The notes: a model not told the origin generated them from the sequence alone. Positions 15,173 to 23,030 are shown, numbered from the stretch's first letter. The stretch: 27,255 bases of DNA from SMWD01 sp051008895 (GCA_051008895.1 JBPCXI010000044.1:1-27255); one strand, 5' to 3'. Numbers and translations: made by a program.

Positions 15173-16789
15173 ATGAAGAAAACAGCGATCAGCAACTGGG
15201 ATGAACTCGAGGATCGGACGCCTGTCGGGTCTCTCGTCGCTGGTGTCGACCTCGTGATCGTCCGTTATGACGACGACGTCAGCGTGCTGTACGGGCGCTG
15301 CGCGCACCGCGCTGCGTTAATGGCCGACGGGCATGTCGACGGTGACAACCTGATCTGTGGCGTGCACGGGTGGGACTACCGCCTCGACACCGGTGTCAGC
15401 GAGTACGACAACAGCGAGACGCTGCCGAAATTCAGCGCGTGGGTCGAGGACGGGCAGGTCTGCGTCGATGAAGACGAGATCGCTGCATGGAGCGCTGAGA
15501 ATCCGCAGCCTTTCGACCGCGAGGCGTACCAGGGCGCATACCAGGATCCGACCGGCACAACGGATGAGCCGCACGTGAAGCTGATCCGCAAGCTCGCGAA
15601 CGAAGGTCTGACCAGGTTGGGTCATCATGGTCCGTCCGCATCGATGGGCGTGTCCCGCAACGAGCTGCCACGATGGGACGACCTGCAGTTCGTCGTCGCG
15701 CAGCTGCACAAGTTGCCGCTGCTGGACGAAGAGGCCGTCGGCACCGAACTCGTGATCGGGCCGAAGGCGGCGAAACCGCTGAAGCTCGACGTACCGTTGT
15801 TCGTATCGGACATGAGCTTCGGCGCGTTGTCCGAGGAAGCGAAGGTTGCGCTGTCGAAGGGCGCCGAGCTCGCCGGCACCGGCATATGTTCGGGCGAGGG
15901 CGGCATGCTGCCGGAGGAACAGGCGGCGAACTCCAGGTATTTTTATGAGCTCGCGTCCGCGCGCTTCGGTTTTTCATGGGACAAGGTCGCGAAGGCACAG
16001 GCGTTTCACTTCAAGGGCGGGCAGGGCGCGAAGACCGGTACCGGCGGGCACCTGCCCGGCAACAAGGTGATGGGCAAGATTGCCGAGGTGCGTGACCTGC
16101 CGGAGGGCGAGACGGCGATTTCGCCATCGCGCTTCCCCGACTGGGCGAGTCTCGACGACTTCCGCGACTTCGCCGCGGAGGTGCGCGAGGCGACCGGCGG
16201 CATCCCGGTCGGCTTCAAGCTGTCGGCGCAGCACATCGAGAAAGACATCGACGCGGCGCTCGACGTCGGCGTCGACTACATTATCCTCGACGGCCGCGGT
16301 GGCGGCACCGGCGCCGCGCCGACGATTTTTCGCGACAACATTTCAGTGCCTACGGTTCCGGCGCTCGCGCGCGCACGTCGGCACCTCGACAGCTGCAACG
16401 CCGGCGACGTAACGCTGATCATCACCGGCGGTCTGCGCACGCCGGCCGACTTCGCGAAAGCCCTCGCGCTCGGCGCCGACGGCGTCGCGCTGTCGAACGC
16501 CGCGATCCAGGCGATCGGCTGCCTCGGCATGCGCGCGTGCGGCACGAACAATTGTCCCGTCGGCATTGCGACACAGAAACCGCAGTTGCGCGCGCGTTTG
16601 CCCGTCGATATTGCCGCCGAGCGGCTCGCGCGTTTCCTGCGGGCATCAGTCGACCTGATGAGCGTGCTCGCGCGCGCGGCCGGGCATCGACATCTGTCGG
16701 AATTCGTCGTCGACGACCTGACGACGTTCAAGACCGACATGGCACAGCTCACCGGCGTCGCATACGGCGGCGTCGTTCCGCCTCGCTAA
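15173..16789 (+). CDS. Rieske [2Fe-2S] - glutamate synthase-type FMN/3Fe-4S fusion protein
   Basis: 538 residues. Residues 1-105 form a Rieske domain: C43-A-H45 and C62-G-V-H65, separated by 16 residues as in ferredoxin-type Rieske centres, without the extra disulfide cysteines of bc1 proteins. From about 150 comes the FMN barrel of glutamate synthase (GltB-type): SDMSFGALSEEAK, GEGGMLPEE, KGGQGAKTGTGGHLPG and DGRGGGTGAAP. C450, C456 and C461 in IGCLGMRACGTNNCPVGIATQ keep the spacing of the 3Fe-4S ligands of bacterial GltB. The glutaminase (GATase) domain and the C-terminal GXGXG domain are absent and no GltD partner is adjacent, so classic glutamine-dependent glutamate synthesis is not supported. 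The Rieske domain may replace GltD as electron input or output (inference). GGAG lies 8 bases before the ATG. Confidence 0.88.
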   Translation: MKKTAISNWDELEDRTPVGSLVAGVDLVIVRYDDDVSVLYGRCAHRAALMADGHVDGDNLICGVHGWDYRLDTGVSEYDNSETLPKFSAWVEDGQVCVDEDEIAAWSAENPQPFDREAYQGAYQDPTGTTDEPHVKLIRKLANEGLTRLGHHGPSASMGVSRNELPRWDDLQFVVAQLHKLPLLDEEAVGTELVIGPKAAKPLKLDVPLFVSDMSFGALSEEAKVALSKGAELAGTGICSGEGGMLPEEQAANSRYFYELASARFGFSWDKVAKAQAFHFKGGQGAKTGTGGHLPGNKVMGKIAEVRDLPEGETAISPSRFPDWASLDDFRDFAAEVREATGGIPVGFKLSAQHIEKDIDAALDVGVDYIILDGRGGGTGAAPTIFRDNISVPTVPALARARRHLDSCNAGDVTLIITGGLRTPADFAKALALGADGVALSNAAIQAIGCLGMRACGTNNCPVGIATQKPQLRARLPVDIAAERLARFLRASVDLMSVLARAAGHRHLSEFVVDDLTTFKTDMAQLTGVAYGGVVPPR

Positions 16790-16807
16790 TCCGTTCGGGG
16801 AAAGCAA

Positions 16808-17656
16808 ATGGCTATGAATGAATTTCCGGGCATCGATGATGTTTCGTCCGTGGCGACGCGGGATGCGCTGCATGTGTATTCGCGTGTACTCGGTGACTGG
16901 CTGAAATCGTCTCGCACCAAGAGGAAGCACTGGTGGCACGCGAGCCTGCGTCCTGCGCTGCACGGCCTGACGACCGGCGTCGTGCATCAGGGCCCGGGCT
17001 TCGAACTGGAGCTCAACCTCAGGGACAGCCAGCTCCTGGTGCGCACGTTGCAGGGTCAGGAATTGGCCGAGACGCTGCACGGGCAGCCGGCTTCGGCGTT
17101 GGCGGGCAGCATCGCCAAATTTCTGACCGCGCAGGGGCTCGAGCAGACCTTCGTCCCGGAGACGAGTCACATCGACGGATCCGCCGATGAGCGCCCGGGC
17201 TATTCCGCCGACGTGGCGCGCAGGCTGGCCGACGTCCTGAACTCGGTCGCCGCCGCGATGACGGAATTTCGAGCAGGCATCCGCGAGGAGACGAGCCCGA
17301 TTCAACTCTGGCCGCACCACTTCGATCTGTCGATGTTGTGGCTGCCGGGCGAGAAGATTCCCGGGCAGGATCCGGCCGACGAGGAGTACTCCGACAAGCA
17401 GATGAACTTCGGCTTCACATTCGGCGATGCGAGTATCCCGGAGCCGTATTTCTATGTGTCGGCCTACCCGCAGCCGGACGCGTTCCCGTCGATCGATCTG
17501 CCCGCCGGCACGTCGTGGCACGCTGAAGGGTTCAATGGCGCGGTGCTGAAATACGGGAATTTGTGCGCGACCGACGATCCCCAGGGTTACCTGCTGGACC
17601 TGTGGCAGCGAATGCTGTCGGCGGGTCGGGAACACATGCTCACGAAATCCGCCTGA
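16808..17656 (+). CDS. DUF5996 family protein
   Basis: 282 residues, no signal peptide or membrane segment. The family pattern is clear: a KRKHWWHASLRPALHGLTTGVV block near the start (His and double Trp), ELELNLRDSQLLVRT, and near the C-terminus WPHHFDLSMLW and PEPYFYVSAYP. The function of DUF5996 is unknown. The conserved His/Trp clusters hint at a ligand- or metal-binding pocket (inference). It sits between the two Rieske fusion genes, 18 bases after one and 11 bases before the other, so it is almost surely cotranscribed and may be a partner or substrate-handling protein. GGGGAAAG precedes the ATG. Confidence 0.83.
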   Translation: MAMNEFPGIDDVSSVATRDALHVYSRVLGDWLKSSRTKRKHWWHASLRPALHGLTTGVVHQGPGFELELNLRDSQLLVRTLQGQELAETLHGQPASALAGSIAKFLTAQGLEQTFVPETSHIDGSADERPGYSADVARRLADVLNSVAAAMTEFRAGIREETSPIQLWPHHFDLSMLWLPGEKIPGQDPADEEYSDKQMNFGFTFGDASIPEPYFYVSAYPQPDAFPSIDLPAGTSWHAEGFNGAVLKYGNLCATDDPQGYLLDLWQRMLSAGREHMLTKSA

Positions 17657-17667
17657 GGTTGAATACG

Positions 17668-19656
17668 ATGACGACTGATAACACACAGCTTGACTGGCAC
17701 CGCGTCGCGGATTCGGATGAACTACCGTCAGGTCGCGTAAAAACCGTAACCGCCGGTACCCTGTCAATGGCGTTGACGAACATCGACGGCGACTACACTG
17801 CGATGGACAATCGCTGCCCACACCAGGGCGGGCCGTTGGGTGAAGGTTCGATCGAACGCGGCGAGGGTGGGCAATGCTGGCTGCGCTGCCCGTGGCATGG
17901 CTGGGACTTCGATCCGCAGACCGGCAGGCCGCCGGGCGGGCATGAGGATTCGGGTCAGCAGCTGTACCCGGTGGAGGTTCGCGACGACGGGATCTATGTC
18001 GGGATCGAAGCCGAGGCGCCGCATGAGACAACCGTTACCGACGTGATGGCCGAGACGATGACGAACTGGGGCGTGACCAGCGTGTTCGGCATGGTCGGGC
18101 ACTCGAATCTCGGGCTTGCCGATGCGCTGCGCCTGCAGCAGAAAAACGGTCGCTTGAACTACTACGGTATTCGTCACGAGGGCGCCGCGGCGTTCGCGTG
18201 TTCCGGTTATGCGAAGCTAACGGGAAAGCCCGCCGCGTGCCTGGCAATCGCGGGTCCCGGCGCCACGAATCTGATGACCGGATTATGGGATGCCAAAGTC
18301 GATCGCGCGCCGGTACTCGCGCTGACCGGCCAGGTCGATGCACAGGTGCTCGGGCCGGGCGCGTTCCAGGAGATCGATCTCGCCGCGGCCTTCGCGCCGG
18401 TCGCGCGCTTCAGTCAGACGGTATTGCACACGTCGAAGCACGCGGAGCTGATGACGCTTGCGTGCAAGAGCGCGGTCGTCGAACGCGATGTCGCGCACCT
18501 GATCTTTCCCGACGACGTACAGACATTGCCGGCCGCGGAAGGCGCAACAGCGTCCGCGCCCGAAGGCAGAATCGCGTCGGCGAGTATCGCGCCGCCGCCG
18601 GAGTCGCTGCGCGACGCGATGTCGCTGATTGAGCGTGCACAGCGCCCGATCGTGATCGTCGGTTACGGAGCGAGGGACGCAATGGACGGAGTCGTTGCGC
18701 TCGCTGAGCGTCTGAACGCGCCGGTTCTGACGACGTTCAAGGCGAAGGGCCAGATTTCCGACCGGCACCCGCTTGCCGCGGGAGTGCTCGGGCGCTCCGG
18801 TACGCCGGTCGCGAGCTGGTTCATGAACGAGTGCGACCTGATCCTCGCGTTCGGTTCTTCATTTTCAAATCACACGGGGATTACGCCCAAGCGCAAGATC
18901 ATCCAGGTCGACTTCGACCGGATGACACTCGGGAAGTTTCACCAGGTTACGGTGCCGGTATGGGGCGAGATCGACGTGACGGCAGGGCTGATGACCGCCG
19001 CGCTGCCCGACGCGTCGGACACAGTCGACCAGCGTCCGGAGCTGGCCGAGCGCTGGTCGATCTGGCGCGACGAAAAACGGCGCAGGCTCAACGATGATAG
19101 CGGTACCGGTCTCAATTCCGCGGCCGTGTTCGAAGCGCTCGGCGCCGCCGCGCCGCGCGACGCGATAATCGCGGTCGACGTCGGCAATAACACCTATTCC
19201 TTCGGTCGCTATTTCGAATGCGAGGACCAGCGGATCCTGATGTCCGGTTACCTCGGCTCGATCGGGTTTTCGTTCTCCGCCGCAATGGGCGCCTGGGCCG
19301 CGACGCAGGATCAGGATGCATATCGGGGCCGCAAGGTGATTTCCGTCAGCGGCGACGGCGGATTCGGCCAGTACATGGGGGATTTCACCACCGCGGTGAA
19401 GTACGACATGGATATTACCCACGTGTTACTGAACAACTCGCAACTCGGCAAGATCTCCAAGGAGCAGCGCGCGGGCGAATGGCCGGTATGGCAGACGGAT
19501 CTGCACAACCCGAGTTTCTCGGCGTATGCGAAATTGTGCGGCGGGGAGGGAATGCGCGTGACGAAGGCCGAACAATTGGAGGATGCGCTGTGTAAGGCGA
19601 TTGCGCATCAGGGGCCGGCCCTGGTCGAAATAATCACTGATGCGGATTTGATCTGA
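17668..19656 (+). CDS. Rieske [2Fe-2S] - ThDP enzyme (pyruvate oxidase/acetolactate synthase-like) fusion
   Basis: 662 residues. Residues 1-115 are a Rieske domain: C50-P-H52 and C74-P-W-H77 (CPWHGWDFDPQTG). The 21 residues between the ligand pairs are about five more than usual. From about 122 a complete ThDP enzyme follows: N-terminal Pyr domain with catalytic Glu171 in RHEGAAAFACSGYAK, then AGPGATNLMTGLWD, a central domain (about 310-450), and the PP domain with GDGGFGQYMGDF (GDG 562-564) ending in LLNN (589-590), the ThDP/Mg motif. Relatives act on 2-oxoacids. The Rieske domain could accept electrons from the ThDP-bound intermediate (inference). The ATG at 17668 begins the Rieske fold; upstream in-frame codons overlap the previous gene and are rejected. 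Confidence 0.88.
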   Translation: MTTDNTQLDWHRVADSDELPSGRVKTVTAGTLSMALTNIDGDYTAMDNRCPHQGGPLGEGSIERGEGGQCWLRCPWHGWDFDPQTGRPPGGHEDSGQQLYPVEVRDDGIYVGIEAEAPHETTVTDVMAETMTNWGVTSVFGMVGHSNLGLADALRLQQKNGRLNYYGIRHEGAAAFACSGYAKLTGKPAACLAIAGPGATNLMTGLWDAKVDRAPVLALTGQVDAQVLGPGAFQEIDLAAAFAPVARFSQTVLHTSKHAELMTLACKSAVVERDVAHLIFPDDVQTLPAAEGATASAPEGRIASASIAPPPESLRDAMSLIERAQRPIVIVGYGARDAMDGVVALAERLNAPVLTTFKAKGQISDRHPLAAGVLGRSGTPVASWFMNECDLILAFGSSFSNHTGITPKRKIIQVDFDRMTLGKFHQVTVPVWGEIDVTAGLMTAALPDASDTVDQRPELAERWSIWRDEKRRRLNDDSGTGLNSAAVFEALGAAAPRDAIIAVDVGNNTYSFGRYFECEDQRILMSGYLGSIGFSFSAAMGAWAATQDQDAYRGRKVISVSGDGGFGQYMGDFTTAVKYDMDITHVLLNNSQLGKISKEQRAGEWPVWQTDLHNPSFSAYAKLCGGEGMRVTKAEQLEDALCKAIAHQGPALVEIITDADLI

Positions 19657-19677
19657 ATCCGCCGGAGGTCAGCCTTC

Positions 19678-20355
19678 ATGGGTGCCGCATTATCGATTTT
19701 CGTGCTACTGAGTCTGTCAGTTTTCGTTACGCGCGTTGCGGCGGTCGCATTGCGTCTGACCGGCCTCGACGAGACGACCGCGCGTTTTCAGGCTTTGTCC
19801 GCGTTCACCGGAACCGGCTTCACGACCCGTGAGGCCGAAACTATCGTTAACTATCCGGTCCGCCGACGTGTCGTCAGCCTCCTGATGATCGTCGGCAATC
19901 TCGGCCTGGTGACGGTCGTCGCGACGCTTGTCGCGTCGCTGGTACACACGGATGGTGACGTCGATGCGGTGATGGCCCAGCTCGGCTGGTTGCTCGTGGG
20001 TCTGGCGCTACTGTGGTTCCTGATGCTAAACGGATTCGCCAACCGCATCATGTGCACCGTCATTGGCCGTGTTCTCGTCGCTACCACTTCGCTCGGCAAG
20101 CGACGCTTCCATCGGCTGCTACAGGTTGGTGAAGGCTACAGCGTCTGCGAACACAGTGCCGTGCAGACAATTCTGAACCCGAATGGCGGCCTGGATGACT
20201 CGGCGCTGGCCGCGTCCGGATTGCTCGTGCTGGCATTGCACTCGACGGACGGCATGGTATCTCACGATGATCTCTCCGCCGCAACTGTCCGTGACGGCGA
20301 TACGCTGATATTGTTTGGTCGTGATGAGGCACATGAATCATTGGGCTCTGCTTAG
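19678..20355 (+). CDS. Membrane protein with TrkA-C (RCK_C) domain
   Basis: 225 residues. Three hydrophobic segments (about 4-27, 63-89 and 101-121) are followed by a cytoplasmic TrkA-C-like domain (about 145-220: LQVGEGYSVCEHSAV, SGLLVLALHSTDGMV, LRDGDTLILFGRDE-type ending). Between the first two segments, RFQALSAFTGTGFTTREAE resembles a pore-loop region of TrkH-type K+ transporters, so the protein could be a cut-down transport or gating unit. GGAGGT precedes the ATG. It follows the Rieske-ThDP gene by 21 bases and overlaps the next one. With the CPA1 antiporter at the other end, it brackets the redox genes with ion-transport functions. Role in K+ sensing is inferred. Confidence 0.75.
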   Translation: MGAALSIFVLLSLSVFVTRVAAVALRLTGLDETTARFQALSAFTGTGFTTREAETIVNYPVRRRVVSLLMIVGNLGLVTVVATLVASLVHTDGDVDAVMAQLGWLLVGLALLWFLMLNGFANRIMCTVIGRVLVATTSLGKRRFHRLLQVGEGYSVCEHSAVQTILNPNGGLDDSALAASGLLVLALHSTDGMVSHDDLSAATVRDGDTLILFGRDEAHESLGSA

Positions 20356-21436
20356 GCTGGCGCTGGCCGTTGCGCTCCTTGTTGGCGCAAACGCGGCGGT
20401 TGCCGCCGCTGACATTGTCGCGGAACTCGATCTGCGCGCGGCCGACGAGCCGGTCAGCGCAGCGGAACGCTGGGCGCCGCGCGGACCGATCGTCGTTCGC
20501 GTCGACTCGGCGGAGCAACTCGCCGGACTGCAACAGGTCGCGGGCGCCACGCCGCTGGTCGGCGTCGCCGACGAGGCCGCCGCGCTGGAGCGGATCGGCG
20601 ATGCGACCGCGATCATCGGTTTCTGCTCGCCGTCGCTGGTGGCAGCCGCGCCGAAACTGCACTGGATACAGATCTACTGGGCCGGTGCGGAGACATGCAT
20701 CGCCGCCACGGCCGGCGCCGACAACGAGTTACTGATCACGAATATGCAACGCGCGACCGGCCCGCAGATTGCCGAGCACGTGTTCGGCATGCTGCTCGGT
20801 CTGAGTCGCGGCATTGCCGCTCATGTCCGCGTTCAGGATGAGGCGATCTGGGACCCGCAGCGGTTTCCGATAACCAAGCGCGTCGAACTCGGCGGCAAGA
20901 CGCTGCTCCTGGTCGGCCTCGGCGGTATCGGCACGGCCGTCGCCGAGCGCGCACATGCGTTCGGCATGCGCATCGTCGCGGTGCGTGCGAGCGGCCGCCC
21001 GGGCCCGGACTACGTCGCGGAAGTCGCGCGACCCGATCAGCTTTTGCGCCTCGCCGCGGAGGCCGACGCGATCGTCAACAGCGCACCGCTGACGCCGAAG
21101 ACCAAAGGCATGTTCGACGCGGAGTTCTTCGCGACGATGAAGCCGAGTGCGTATTTCGTCAACGTCGGCCGCGGCGGGAGCGTCGTTACCGACGATCTCG
21201 TCGCCGCGTTGCGCGCCGGCGAGCTGGCCGGCGTTGGCCTCGACGTGACGGATCCGGAGCCGCTGCCTCGCGATCATCCGCTATGGCAGATGCAGAACGT
21301 GATCATCACGCCGCACGTCGCGGCGGATTCCGACCGGGTGTACGAGCGCCTGTTCCTCGTCGTGCGCGAAAACCTGCGCCGGTATGTCAGCGGCGAGCCG
21401 ATGCTGTCGGTCGTCGATACCGAGCGCGGCTACTGA
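20333..21436 (+). CDS. D-2-hydroxyacid dehydrogenase family protein with signal peptide
   Basis: 367 residues. It has an intact D-isomer-specific 2-hydroxyacid dehydrogenase domain: Rossmann LLLVGLGGIGTAVAE (GLGGIG 195-200), catalytic Arg280 in NVGRGG, Glu309 in DPEP and His328 in ITPHVA, all three triad residues present. The N-terminus is a classic signal peptide (WALLRLALAVALLVGANAAVAA-AD), odd for an NAD(P)-dependent enzyme, which would find no free cofactor in the periplasm. ATG 20333 has GAGG close upstream; ATG 20324 and GTG 20321 are alternatives that do not remove the hydrophobic stretch. It overlaps the TrkA-C gene by 23 bases. The substrate is likely a 2-oxoacid/2-hydroxyacid pair. 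Confidence 0.85.
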   Translation: MNHWALLRLALAVALLVGANAAVAAADIVAELDLRAADEPVSAAERWAPRGPIVVRVDSAEQLAGLQQVAGATPLVGVADEAAALERIGDATAIIGFCSPSLVAAAPKLHWIQIYWAGAETCIAATAGADNELLITNMQRATGPQIAEHVFGMLLGLSRGIAAHVRVQDEAIWDPQRFPITKRVELGGKTLLLVGLGGIGTAVAERAHAFGMRIVAVRASGRPGPDYVAEVARPDQLLRLAAEADAIVNSAPLTPKTKGMFDAEFFATMKPSAYFVNVGRGGSVVTDDLVAALRAGELAGVGLDVTDPEPLPRDHPLWQMQNVIITPHVAADSDRVYERLFLVVRENLRRYVSGEPMLSVVDTERGY

Positions 21437-21448
21437 GCCGCATCCGGC

Positions 21449-21454
21449 TATAAT
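21449..21454 (+). promoter_or_regulatory. Perfect -10 box before the M48 protease gene
   Basis: TATAAT occurs in the 52-base gap between the dehydrogenase stop and the M48 gene start at 21489, giving a leader of about 28 bases. No recognisable -35 lies 16-18 bases upstream and there is no TG extension, so the protease may have its own weak promoter as well as operon read-through. Confidence 0.35.
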
Positions 21455-21488
21455 CCGTCGCAAGAATCATTACCGGGTCGTCACGACC

Positions 21489-23030
21489 ATGCATAGAATT
21501 TCTCTGCTACTCATCACCGTCGTTCTGTTATCTGGTTGCGCCGTCAATCCTGTAACAGGCGAACGCGAACTCAGCCTCGTGTCGACGCAGCAGGAAGTCG
21601 CGATCGGCGAGCAGCAGTACGGCCCGGGTCGCCAGATGTACGGCGGCGACTACGTCGCTGATCCGGATGTCACCGAGTACGTGCAGCGAGTCGGCAATCG
21701 GCTTGCCGCGGTCAGCGATCGCGATTTGCCCTACGAGTTTGTCGTGATCAACGATTCGACCCCGAATGCATGGGCCCTGCCCGGCGGCAAGATCGCGGTA
21801 CATCGTGGCTTGCTGACCGAGATGGGCAGCGAGGCCGAACTCGCGGCGGTGCTCGGGCACGAGATCGTGCACGCGGCTGCACGGCATGGCGCGCAGTCGA
21901 TGCAACGGGGGATGCTGCTGCAGGGCGCGATGATCGCGACGTCGATCACCGCGAATTCCAGTGAGTATGGTTCGCTGCTGATGACCGGCGCCGGGCTCGC
22001 CGCGCAGCTCGTCAACCAGAAATACGGACGCGATGCAGAGCGCGAGTCGGACCTTTACGGCATGGAGTACATGTCGCGGGCCGGCTATGACCCGGCCGCG
22101 GCGGTCGATCTGCAGCGCACGTTCGTGCGCCTGTCCGAGGGCCGTGATTCGAGCTGGGTGGAAGGCCTGTTCGCGAGCCACCCGCCGTCGATGGAACGCG
22201 TCGAGAACAACATTGAGACGCTCGCATCGCTGCCGCAGGGCGGGGAGCTCGGGCGCGAGGCGCACGCACGTTCGATCAGCCGGTTGATCGCGACGAAAGA
22301 CGCGTACGCCGCGCACGACCGCGGCCGCAAGGCGCTGGCGCAGGGCGACACCGCGAACGCGCTGGCCGAAGCGAAGACCGCGCTGGCCGGCGAGCCGAAC
22401 GAAGCGCTGTTTCATGCGCTGCGCGGCGACGTGCGTTCGGCGCAGAATCGCTGGGACGACGCACTGATCAACTACGAACGCGCGGTCAGCATGAACGGCA
22501 CCTACTTCTACAACCTGATGCGCCGTGGGCTCGCGCAGCGTCAGCTCGGTCACATCGATCGGGCGGCGATGGACCTGGAGCGCAGTATCCAGCTGCTGCC
22601 GAGTCCGCCGGCGCTGAATGCGCTCGGCGAGATTCGCCTCGAGGAGGGCCAGCGCGACGCCGCGATGGAACTGTTTCGCGCGGCGGCGCAATCCGATTCG
22701 CCCGACGGCCGTGCCGCGAGGAATTCGCTGGCGCGGCTCGAGTTGCCGGAGAAGCCGTATCGCTATCTGCCGACGCGCCTGGGCCAGGACAGTGCCGGGC
22801 GCCTCGTCGTCGAGGTGCAGAACCCGACCGGTTTATCGGTCGAGATCACCGAGCTCACGTTCGAAGTGATGGTTGCGTCCGGCCAGGTGCAGACCGCGGC
22901 GCAGTCGCTGCGCGGGCGCCTCGACGGTGGTCAGTCGGGCCAGATTCCGGTCGATTCACGCATCGCCGCAGCCGTCACAGATCCGCGCAACATTCGCGCC
23001 GCGGTGACGCGTGCGCGTATAGTCGACTGA
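21489..23030 (+). CDS. M48 family metalloprotease lipoprotein with TPR-like repeats
   Basis: 513 residues. The lipobox LLSGC puts the lipidated cysteine at 17, with Ala at +2, which suggests outer-membrane sorting. The M48 domain has HEIVHAAARH (zinc ligands His124 and His128, Glu125) and the third ligand in ERESD (Glu184 ... Asp188), with NAWALPGGKIAV before it. Residues about 300-425 look like TPR repeats (AHDRGRKALAQGDTANALAEAKTAL, split by turns; DDALINYERAVSMN; RAAMDLERSIQLLPS), as in the BepA/YfgC outer-membrane quality-control proteases. The last ~85 residues form a beta-rich tail (RLVVEVQNPTGLSVEITEL). The likely role is envelope protein quality control. The in-frame stretch upstream of 21489 overlaps the dehydrogenase gene and is rejected. 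Confidence 0.9.
   Translation: MHRISLLLITVVLLSGCAVNPVTGERELSLVSTQQEVAIGEQQYGPGRQMYGGDYVADPDVTEYVQRVGNRLAAVSDRDLPYEFVVINDSTPNAWALPGGKIAVHRGLLTEMGSEAELAAVLGHEIVHAAARHGAQSMQRGMLLQGAMIATSITANSSEYGSLLMTGAGLAAQLVNQKYGRDAERESDLYGMEYMSRAGYDPAAAVDLQRTFVRLSEGRDSSWVEGLFASHPPSMERVENNIETLASLPQGGELGREAHARSISRLIATKDAYAAHDRGRKALAQGDTANALAEAKTALAGEPNEALFHALRGDVRSAQNRWDDALINYERAVSMNGTYFYNLMRRGLAQRQLGHIDRAAMDLERSIQLLPSPPALNALGEIRLEEGQRDAAMELFRAAAQSDSPDGRAARNSLARLELPEKPYRYLPTRLGQDSAGRLVVEVQNPTGLSVEITELTFEVMVASGQVQTAAQSLRGRLDGGQSGQIPVDSRIAAAVTDPRNIRAAVTRARIVD

Noticed and set aside
17563..17667. N-terminal extension of the Rieske-ThDP gene
   Set aside because: It overlaps the DUF5996 gene and the extra residues do not belong to the Rieske fold.
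16646..18031. 461-codon minus-strand frame across three plus-strand genes
   Set aside because: It is long only because stops are rare in GC-rich antisense frames; it spans DUF5996 and parts of both Rieske fusions.
21528..22691. 387-codon minus-strand frame opposite the M48 gene
   Set aside because: The plus strand has the lipobox and the HExxH zinc site; the antisense frame has nothing recognisable.
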